Origin: an uncultured Nitrosomonadaceae bacterium
GTDB taxonomy: Bacteria; Pseudomonadota; Gammaproteobacteria; Burkholderiales; Nitrosomonadaceae
Assembly: GCA_943787405.1 (NCBI GenBank)
Contig: CALSMH010000001.1
Span: 124,001-188,000 of the forward strand
Direction of reading: 5' to 3'
DNA length: 64,000 nucleotides
Shown here in pieces: positions 57,827 to 64,000 of this stretch. The position numbers and the translations under genes were made by a program. The notes under the pieces were generated by a model. That model saw nothing but the letters and a program-made list of their open reading frames with translations. It was not told where the DNA came from and did no database searches. Within the stretch, counting starts at the first letter, position 1, and the number at the start of each line of letters is the position of its first letter.

Positions 57827-57835
57827 TGATATAAT
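57827..57835 (+). promoter_or_regulatory. Extended -10 promoter before the flippase gene
   Basis: TGATATAAT is a TGn extended -10 element with a perfect TATAAT, 76 bases upstream of the flippase ATG. No clear -35 is present, as is usual for this promoter type. A 15-base palindrome TAACTT-TAT-AAGTTA lies 37 bases upstream at 57776-57790. Confidence 0.5.
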
Positions 57836-57910
57836 ACTAAAGTTGAATCATTAGCCACATATCCCATATTTATTTCAATATAATCAATGATTTAGTAGAT
57901 TAAATTTTAA

Positions 57911-59443
57911 ATGAAATTAACCCGGCCAGTACGACATAATATCATTGCTAATTTTACTGGTAATGTATGGAGAGGCATATTTAATCTTGCCTTTATTCCA
58001 GTTTATATCAAGTTGATGGGAGTAGAGGTATACGGTCTTCTTGGTGTCTTCATGTCATTAAGCGCCTTATTTGTTCTATTAGACATGGGACTCAGTACTA
58101 CTTTGAGTCGCGAACTGTCAAGATTATCTGTGATAGAAAATTCTGAACAGGAGTCACGTAATTTAGTACGGACTTTTGAGGTGGTTTACTGGTTGATTGG
58201 TATTGTAATCGGGGCATCCGTGATGATTTTAGCCCCTTTAATTGCAGAATACTGGATTAATTCAGCTAATATCAGTACGGAAATAATTGAACAAACATTA
58301 CTTATCATGGGGATGCTTCTTGCATTTCAGTGGCCAAGGGCTATTTATATTGGTGGATTAGAGGGGCTTCAGCGCCAGGTTTTGTATAACATAATTAAAA
58401 CCTTATCAATGTTGGCCCGCCACATTGGGGCTGTATTAATACTAATTTTTATTTCGCCATCAATTTTATATTTTTTCTATTGGCAGTCGGTTGTCGCATT
58501 AATTACCACGATCGTACTAGCATCATACCTCTGGAAGTCACTTCCTAAATCTAATGTCGGGAGTAAATTTGATAAAAATTTATTTATAAAAAATTGGAAG
58601 TTTGTGTCAGGAGTGATGGGCATTTCATTAGGGACTGTTCTATTGACCCAGATTGATAAAATAATTCTCAGTAAAATGCTGACATTAGAAGTATTTAGCT
58701 ACTATATGTTGGCGACTACGGTAGCAACTGTAATCATGAGCCTTGTGTCGCCTATTCACACGGCATTATTTCCAAGGCTTTCACAGCTTGTTGTGAAAAA
58801 AGATGAGACTGGCATATCAGATTTATATCATAGAGGATGTCAGTTGGCGTCAATTATCATATTGCCGATCTCAATTACGATGATCTTCTTCTCGAAAGAA
58901 ATTCTTTCTACTTGGATTGGAGACCCAACAGTAGTTAATAATACCCATATTTTATTAAGTTTATTAATTGTTGGAACTACCATTAAAGCTTATATGACAT
59001 TACCTTATACGTTACAACTTGCACACGGGTGGACTAAATTAGCATTGTATAAGAACGTTATTGCTGTGATTATTATCATTCCTTCAATGCTGTGGGCGGC
59101 ACAAATGTATCAAGGTATGGGAGCGGCTTGGGTACTGATCATTCTTTATTTGGGATTATTAATTTTTGAAATTTTAATAATGCATAGGCGAATACTCAAA
59201 GGTAATATGAGAAAGCGATACGGTTATGATGTATTTATTCCCGTTTTAATAGCCAGTATCATAGGATTCGCTGCGCACGAAATTCACGGCATATTCTCAG
59301 TAAACGTATCTGAGGTGATAACTGCATTAGCAATACTCTGTACACTTGTTTTCTCGTTTATGGCCTCTGCATGGTCAACAGGCAACTTAAATACAAGGGT
59401 TATGTCGCTGCTAAAAATAAAAGAGCGAAAGAAAATACTCTAG
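57911..59443 (+). CDS. Polysaccharide/lipid-linked oligosaccharide flippase (MOP superfamily)
   Basis: A 510-residue membrane protein with about 12-14 hydrophobic helices. The N-terminus NFTGNVWRGIFNLAFIPVYIKLMGVEVYGLLGVFMSLSALFVLLDMGLSTTLSRELSRL matches the polysaccharide biosynthesis (PST/Wzx-type) group, which flips undecaprenyl-linked sugars across the inner membrane. No glycosyltransferase genes are adjacent, so it is an orphan in this window, although an acyl carrier protein typical of exopolysaccharide clusters lies 4.4 kb on. Very few charged residues within helices; normal length. Confidence 0.85.
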   Translation: MKLTRPVRHNIIANFTGNVWRGIFNLAFIPVYIKLMGVEVYGLLGVFMSLSALFVLLDMGLSTTLSRELSRLSVIENSEQESRNLVRTFEVVYWLIGIVIGASVMILAPLIAEYWINSANISTEIIEQTLLIMGMLLAFQWPRAIYIGGLEGLQRQVLYNIIKTLSMLARHIGAVLILIFISPSILYFFYWQSVVALITTIVLASYLWKSLPKSNVGSKFDKNLFIKNWKFVSGVMGISLGTVLLTQIDKIILSKMLTLEVFSYYMLATTVATVIMSLVSPIHTALFPRLSQLVVKKDETGISDLYHRGCQLASIIILPISITMIFFSKEILSTWIGDPTVVNNTHILLSLLIVGTTIKAYMTLPYTLQLAHGWTKLALYKNVIAVIIIIPSMLWAAQMYQGMGAAWVLIILYLGLLIFEILIMHRRILKGNMRKRYGYDVFIPVLIASIIGFAAHEIHGIFSVNVSEVITALAILCTLVFSFMASAWSTGNLNTRVMSLLKIKERKKIL

Positions 59444-59621
59444 GCAGACAATATTCTTTCAGATTCTTAGTGTCTATATTTAGAGGCAAAATCCTGGAAT
59501 TCAGAAAACATTTTATTCTGGACACCTATAAAAAAGTATGCCTCCTGCAGCTATGTTCTTACAACGAAAAAATTCAATGCCACTCATTAAAATATACTTT
59601 ACACTTTCGATACGAGTAATT

Positions 59622-59657
59622 AAATAGAAATAAATAATAGGTTATTAGTTTCTATTT
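59622..59657. other. AT-rich 16-bp hairpin between flippase and BT1 transporter
   Basis: AAATAGAAATAAATAA and TTATTAGTTTCTATTT form a 16-bp stem with two mismatches and a four-base loop. It lies 179 bases after the flippase stop and 40 bases before the first possible transporter start. The rest of the 253-base gap shows no gene. Confidence 0.5.
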
Positions 59658-59765
59658 ATTTGGAATCTAAAAGAGTGTTTGGTAGTGAATCATTAATTGA
59701 AAATTTTCCGTAGGGGAAAGAAAGAATTCATCGATATAATGGGTGCTTATGAAAAGGTTAAGTAT

Positions 59766-61397
59766 ATGACTAATAATCCCATTTGGAGATGGATCGACGA
59801 TACGTTTCTTGACCTTGGGCGGCAGTTCCGCTGGACTTACCTGCCTCCACTTATGGTGTATCTTGCATCAGGTGTATCCGGGCTGACGGCTATCGTAGGT
59901 ACTTTTTTCATTAAAGATTATCTTGATCTTTCGGCAACTTTTCTTGCTGGACTAGCATTTTGGGCCGGCATTCCATGGATATTAAAAATGCCACTTGGCC
60001 ACCTGGTCGATTTGATCTGGCGCAAAAAAGCGATTCTGGTCTATATCGGCGCGAGCCTGATCGCGCTCAGCATTGGTATCATGTATGGGGTCATTGCTCA
60101 CACCGAGGCGATGGGGGAGATCATGAAAGTTGAGGCTTGGTTCGTGATTGCCGCCTTGCTTGCACCGACCGGATACGTCGTGCAGGACGTAGTAGCAGAC
60201 GCAATGACTGTAGAGGCCGTACCAACAATAGACGAGCATGGGAATCCTTACTCGGATAGCGAAATCAAGATGATGCACACCACGATGCAGACCCTTGGGC
60301 GCATTGCAATCATTGGTGGTTTAATTGCAGTTTCCTTGTTAAATATCACCATGTTTAGAGGTGTCGAGGGCATGTCTGAGGAAATGAAAGTCGCTATTTA
60401 TGCAGACGTATACTTGCTGGCACTAATCATTCCGATTATTTCGATCATTGGTGTTATTCTCGCCGCCTATTTGCTTAAGCGGCGTGCCCGTGAGCTGCAT
60501 GAGCAAGGTCATGATAATGAGAGTATTGATAAAATTCTTTTTGCTCCCGATGGTGAAACACATCCAAACTGGTGGATATTAGGTGGTAGTATTATTTTTG
60601 CTGCGTTTACACTGATCATGGGCATCAGCGAGGTGCCACTAGCACAAGAAATTATTTTTCTGGGCTCGATGAGCATAATTTTATTCGTGATGTATCGGTT
60701 GCTACTCGAACTTGATCCTAGCGTACGTAAGATGCTGGTAGGGACAGCAGTAATTATCTTCGTATTTCGTGCGGTTCCTTTGCATGGCCCTGGCCTTTTC
60801 TGGTTCGAGGTTGACGTGCTCAAATTTGATCAGCACTTCCTCTCCGTGTTGTCGCTGATTGCCTCGGTCCTCGCACTTTTTGGCATGGTGTTGCTGCGGC
60901 CAATGATGGCAAAGCGGTCTATTGGTTTCGTAGTTGTAATTTTAACTATCGCTGGGGGCATTCTCTCGTTACCCAATATTGGCCTTTATTACGGATTACA
61001 TGAGTGGACAGCAGCACACACTGGGGGGGTCGTCGACGCGCGATTTATAGCGGTTATTGATACAGCGATGGAATCTCCACTTGGCCAAGTCGCTATGATA
61101 CCGATGCTAGCTTGGATTGCAAAAAATGCACCTCCGCACCTTAAAGCCACATTCTTTGCGGTGATGGCATCCTTCGTTAATCTAGCATTATCGGCCTCGA
61201 GTCTTGGGACCAAATATTTAAATGAGATTTATCTAATTACTCGAGAAGTTCGTGATCGTGCCACTGATGTTATCACAATTGCGGCAGATTACAGTGAGTT
61301 GGGCGGGCTTATGATAATAGTTGCGATAATTTCCTTGCTGGCACCCTTACTGACGGTCGCTCTGATCCAGCGTTCAGCGCTGCGTACCCAGCAATAA
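59766..61397 (+). CDS. BT1/FBT-type MFS transporter
   Basis: A membrane carrier with about 12 helices. The pattern WILKMPLGHLVDLIWRKKAILVYIGASLI followed by GYVVQDVVADAMTVEAVP matches the folate-biopterin (BT1) MFS branch, best known from protozoa, cyanobacteria and plants; the actual substrate is unknown. ATG at 59766 (MTNNPIWRW) has AAGG six bases upstream; in-frame starts at 59739 (ATG) and 59697 (TTG) would add 9 or 23 residues. Codons appear richer in G/C than those of its neighbours, so it may have been acquired by transfer or be highly expressed. Confidence 0.82.
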   Translation: MTNNPIWRWIDDTFLDLGRQFRWTYLPPLMVYLASGVSGLTAIVGTFFIKDYLDLSATFLAGLAFWAGIPWILKMPLGHLVDLIWRKKAILVYIGASLIALSIGIMYGVIAHTEAMGEIMKVEAWFVIAALLAPTGYVVQDVVADAMTVEAVPTIDEHGNPYSDSEIKMMHTTMQTLGRIAIIGGLIAVSLLNITMFRGVEGMSEEMKVAIYADVYLLALIIPIISIIGVILAAYLLKRRARELHEQGHDNESIDKILFAPDGETHPNWWILGGSIIFAAFTLIMGISEVPLAQEIIFLGSMSIILFVMYRLLLELDPSVRKMLVGTAVIIFVFRAVPLHGPGLFWFEVDVLKFDQHFLSVLSLIASVLALFGMVLLRPMMAKRSIGFVVVILTIAGGILSLPNIGLYYGLHEWTAAHTGGVVDARFIAVIDTAMESPLGQVAMIPMLAWIAKNAPPHLKATFFAVMASFVNLALSASSLGTKYLNEIYLITREVRDRATDVITIAADYSELGGLMIIVAIISLLAPLLTVALIQRSALRTQQ

Positions 61398-61477
61398 ACT
61401 GACATTAAATATAGATTGGATGGGGCAATTCTTAGCGTTGAATAAATAAGAAGATAATTTAGTAAGAACGGGCGCTA

Positions 61478-61951
61478 TTAATCTTTTGCTGTATTCAAAA
61501 TCTCAGTTATTTCTATTTTCTTACCTAGTTTCTCAATAGCAATTGAGTCATATAGAGCGAGTATACGTTTTAATTCAGTAGCAATAGATTCATCGTCTGT
61601 ATCATTATTTCCTCCTCCTAAGCCACAGAATCGTCCTATATCAGCTAGATCCTTTGTGACAGGCCACTCTTTATCCGCCGGTGTTTTTGATATAACCAAT
61701 CGTAATGCAGTCGCTATCCAATCATCATGTTCGCCTGATGGCGTGCCAGTTGGCCCCGGTTTTACTTTCTCAGCGCCACGAAGACCAAATGCCAAGTCAA
61801 GACTTTCCTCCCTGCCCTCAACATACGATTGGATACAACTGGCAGCCCAGGACAAGGCGTCTTCTCCCGGCAATAATGAGGATTGCATGCTTAAGAAGGT
61901 TCCTACACTAGCTAAATTTTCTTGAATTTGTTCCCTGTTTTTCGGCTTCAT
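61478..61951 (-). CDS. Uncharacterised soluble protein coupled to ppa
   Basis: A 157-residue cytoplasmic-looking protein with no signal or membrane segment; charged, with an Asp/Asn/Gly-rich loop GLGGGNNDTDDES at about 115-127. A conserved-looking core is ALSWAASCIQSYVEGREESLD and DDWIATALRLVISKT. Its ATG overlaps the ppa stop by four bases, so it is translationally coupled. I do not recognise the family and offer no function. Confidence 0.75.
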   Translation of the reverse strand: MKPKNREQIQENLASVGTFLSMQSSLLPGEDALSWAASCIQSYVEGREESLDLAFGLRGAEKVKPGPTGTPSGEHDDWIATALRLVISKTPADKEWPVTKDLADIGRFCGLGGGNNDTDDESIATELKRILALYDSIAIEKLGKKIEITEILNTAKD

Positions 61952-62484
61952 AATTTGACTGTTTTTGCGCGGTTGATAGATTCTTCAATAAATTTGACAG
62001 CGGCATTCGCATTTTCCCACCCATCTAATTTTACCCATTTATCTGCTTCTAGGTCTTTGTAATGGGTAAAGAAATGTGAAATTTGCTCCAGAAGGATATC
62101 AGGCAAATCAGAATATTCTTTTACGCTGGTATAGTACGGGTGCAGTGCATCTATGGGAACAGCAAGGATTTTTTCATCGAAGCCTTTCTCATCCTTCATT
62201 TTTAGTACTCCAATTGGGCGTGAACGCACAACAGAGCCAGAGATGAATGCCACGTTACTAGCCACTATTACATCAATCGGATCGCCATCTTCTGAAAGTG
62301 TATGCGGTATAAAACCATAATTACAAGGATAGCGCATCGAAGTATGCATAATGCGATCTACGAATAGGGCGCCTGACGCCTTATCCATTTCATATTTAAC
62401 AGGCTCTTTTCCTAGAGGGACTTCGATGATTACATTAATGTCCCATGGGGGCGTAGTGCCAATTTGTATTTTACTTATATCCAT
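61948..62484 (-). CDS. ppa: Inorganic pyrophosphatase
   Basis: Hydrolyses PPi, pulling biosynthetic reactions forward. The family I pyrophosphatase pattern is complete: INVIIEVPLGKEPVKYEMDKASGALFVDRI, YPCNYGFIPHTLSEDGDPIDVIV with the metal-binding Asp residues, then DEKILAVPIDALHP and KWVKLDGWENANAAVKFI. The 178-residue length is typical. It is upstream of the unrecognised gene with a four-base overlap. Confidence 0.97.
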   Translation of the reverse strand: MDISKIQIGTTPPWDINVIIEVPLGKEPVKYEMDKASGALFVDRIMHTSMRYPCNYGFIPHTLSEDGDPIDVIVASNVAFISGSVVRSRPIGVLKMKDEKGFDEKILAVPIDALHPYYTSVKEYSDLPDILLEQISHFFTHYKDLEADKWVKLDGWENANAAVKFIEESINRAKTVKL

Positions 62485-62573
62485 ATCATTTCCTGAGAGT
62501 TCTTAGTTTAAGAAGTGCATCTCAGGTATCTGCTGAATAAAATAACTCCTGGGCAGGCAGCTTCAGAAAGAAT

Positions 62574-62879
62574 TTACTTGGGTTTGCTGTTCTCTAATAT
62601 GTATTTTGCTAGCCGCTCCCCTGGCTCCCCTTTAATATTTGGGAAGGCGGGCATAGACATGCTACCGGATTGAATTTGTTTTAGAATAGCTTCTTTACTT
62701 GTTTTACCTGAGCTGAGCCGTATAACAGCACCAATTTCTGGCTTATGGCATTTAGTGCAATTGAGATTGAATATTTCTTCCCCACTAATTGTATCTGATG
62801 GAGTATAGGTATCAGTTTTTGAACAGCCAGCCAAAATAATAAGCGCACAACTTGCTAACATTAAAGATATTTTTTTCAT
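62574..62879 (-). CDS. Lipoprotein c-type cytochrome
   Basis: A 101-residue class I cytochrome c. The signal ends with lipobox LAGC, so it should be lipid-anchored on the periplasmic side. Haem is attached at NCTKCH (about 40-45) and the axial Met is in GSMSMPAFP. A small electron carrier of this kind could serve the ammonia-oxidising electron chain, but its partner is unknown. It is 89 bases upstream of ppa in the same direction. Confidence 0.92.
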   Translation of the reverse strand: MKKISLMLASCALIILAGCSKTDTYTPSDTISGEEIFNLNCTKCHKPEIGAVIRLSSGKTSKEAILKQIQSGSMSMPAFPNIKGEPGERLAKYILENSKPK

Positions 62880-63310
62880 TTTTTATGGGTCAGTTTATAT
62901 TATTCGAGAATTGAGAATGGGTTCTTTGTCAAATTTTTAGGATAAGATGATGTATCCATTATCTTATAATATTAACATTAATCGTTGTTTAGTTCTGTAG
63001 GAATTCGTACAGGTTATATTAAGCCTTTTTAGCATATAACAAGTAGAGGTTGGTGGCAGGAGGTCATGGTAAAATTGCCTAATAGAAAGCCATAAAAGCA
63101 GAGTCACTCATTAGTCTTCTTGCTTAATAAGCAAAATGGGAATTTTCAAAAAGCGCTCACATTATAAGGAGCAATGAAAAACCTTAGTCAGGAATTAGCA
63201 TACTAGAATGTAGATGGACTATTATGCTGATTTCTATTTTTAGAACTTGTAAGATAATTATCTTAATTATGTTACAGTTTTCTTTTTTTATTAGAATGTA
63301 AAAATATATT
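62880..63310. other. 431-base intergenic region upstream of DUF3460
   Basis: No credible gene found. The only strong ribosome-site-like string (AGGAGG at 63058) precedes a nine-codon frame too short to call. A perfect 14-base palindrome AAGATAATTATCTT is at 63251-63264, about 50 bases before the DUF3460 start. Confidence 0.5.
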
Positions 63311-63499
63311 ATGGATATGTACGAATCTGAGCATACTAAATTTATGCGGGAGCTCTTCAATAAAAGCCCAGAATTAGTTGAGAAACAGAAAGAAGCGCGT
63401 GCTATTTGGTGGGATAAGAATCTTGATAAAGAGGAGCGCAAACGTTTTAAAGAATCAAGTATTCCACAGAAATCCTATGTCTATTTTGGGCAAAAATAA
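63311..63499 (+). CDS. DUF3460 family protein
   Basis: A 62-residue, strongly charged cytoplasmic protein (MDMYESEHTKFMRELFNKSP, ending SYVYFGQK). The pattern YESEHTKFMRELF-KSPELVEKQKEARAIWWDK is that of the betaproteobacterial DUF3460 family, of unknown function. It contains two adjacent Trp residues. Isolated gene with no neighbour within 300 bases on either side. Confidence 0.85.
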   Translation: MDMYESEHTKFMRELFNKSPELVEKQKEARAIWWDKNLDKEERKRFKESSIPQKSYVYFGQK

Positions 63500-63836
63500 T
63501 CAAGCAAAAAATTTCTTGAAGAATAGAATAAAGATATCTTGTATACTTATTTAAAATTCACAATGCCTTTTTAGGTAGGCCACTGTTCTGAATTCATTCT
63601 AGTTTCATTTCCTGTTATTTAATAAGCTCCTTGTTCTAATGGTAGGAACTAGTAACGCGTTAACATGGGCCTACACACGACCGATAGGCAAGCCATTATT
63701 TGGTATTTTGTGACAGATTTGTACGAATAAGTTGCCAAAAAATAAGGCAATGGAAGTATTATTTTTTAGAGCGTTTCATAGTAATAGTAAAGATAGGCTG
63801 GCGCTTGACTAAAAAAACTAAAATAGCGGAGTAATT
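63500..63836. other. 337-base intergenic region before the acyl carrier gene
   Basis: No gene seen. A short inverted repeat TTGCC/GGCAA lies at about 63732-63750. A GCGGAG string at 63826-63831 serves as the ribosome site of the next gene. No clear promoter was identified. Confidence 0.5.
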
Positions 63837-64000
63837 ATGGATAACCTTGATAAGGTGAGAGATATTTTATCTGAGACGCTCGGGATGGGTGAGCGAAAAT
63901 ATTCTATAACTACTGAATCCAATTTACTTGGAAGTATCCCTGAATTAGACTCGATGGGAGTTGTTAGCGTGATTACTGCGTTGGAAAAGCATTTTAACAT
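63837..64000 (+). CDS. Acyl carrier protein, N-terminal part (cut by right edge)
   Basis: ATG at 63837 opens a frame of 54 residues to the window end. It begins MDNLDKVRDILSETLGMGER and contains the phosphopantetheine attachment motif LDSMGVV with the target Ser. The sequence is not the housekeeping AcpP (which has DSLDTVELVMA); it looks like the acyl carrier proteins placed at the start of exosortase (XrtA)/exopolysaccharide clusters in betaproteobacteria. That context is inferred because the following genes are outside the window. Confidence 0.85.
   Translation, partial: MDNLDKVRDILSETLGMGERKYSITTESNLLGSIPELDSMGVVSVITALEKHFN

Noticed and set aside
63066-63095. Nine-codon frame behind AGGAGG
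   Set aside because: Ribosome site only two bases from the ATG and the peptide is too short to support.

Overview
The window is a chromosomal segment from a betaproteobacterial ammonia oxidiser (Nitrosomonadaceae). The deciding evidence is a complete amoC-amoA-amoB operon followed by the two PmoD-like genes (amoE/orf4, amoD/orf5), copC and copD, an arrangement typical of Nitrosomonas and Nitrosospira. The AmoA wording, recalled from memory, looks closer to Nitrosospira than to N. europaea. The DNA is AT-rich by eye, lower in GC than I remember for cultured members, so a divergent or streamlined lineage is likely. A GC count and AmoA phylogeny would settle this.

The window spans the replication origin. 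Genes left of about 33.5 kb lie mostly on the minus strand and genes to the right mostly on the plus strand, so most are read with the replication fork. The core is parB-parA-rsmG-mnmG, ybaN, two parS sites, mnmE-yidC-yidD-rnpA-rpmH, then dnaA-dnaN-gyrB. Perfect DnaA boxes flank dnaA on both sides. The amo operon starts only about 9.5 kb from dnaA.

Layout: 0-3 kb, edge of an M16 peptidase, then ftsY-ftsE-ftsX. 3-4 kb, rpoH. 4.1-9.4 kb, a minus-strand operon for outer-membrane lipid transport (mlaFEDCB), an ABC-2 exporter and a BolA protein. 9.5-13.8 kb, zinc-ribbon protein, prmA, accC, accB, aroQ. 14.2-16.4 kb, tRNA-Thr, a YqhA-like protein and an MFS carrier. 16.4-24.4 kb, the ammonia monooxygenase and copper-handling cluster. 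24.4-38.9 kb, the origin region. 39-48.7 kb, a class III aminotransferase, glyA-nrdR-ribD, the redox regulators regB-regA inserted in reverse orientation, then ribE-ribBA-ribH-nusB. 48.8-57.4 kb, thiL-pgpA-pncC-recA-recX-alaS-trxB-smr and a peroxiredoxin. 57.5-64 kb, tRNA-Arg, a polysaccharide flippase, a BT1-type transporter, an unrecognised gene coupled to pyrophosphatase, a lipoprotein cytochrome c, a DUF3460 protein, and an acyl carrier protein cut by the right edge.

Most of the window is conserved housekeeping sequence and I found no CRISPR array, insertion sequence, phage or obvious defence system. The points most worth a second look are: an insertion of roughly 90 residues in alanyl-tRNA synthetase; the origin-proximal amo cluster with hairpins at three junctions and a tandem repeat in the amoC leader; a CopD-cytochrome c-redoxin-like fusion beside a His-rich protein; a parS site nested in a 36-bp palindrome; and regBA splitting the riboflavin gene run with a RegA-like site in front of it.
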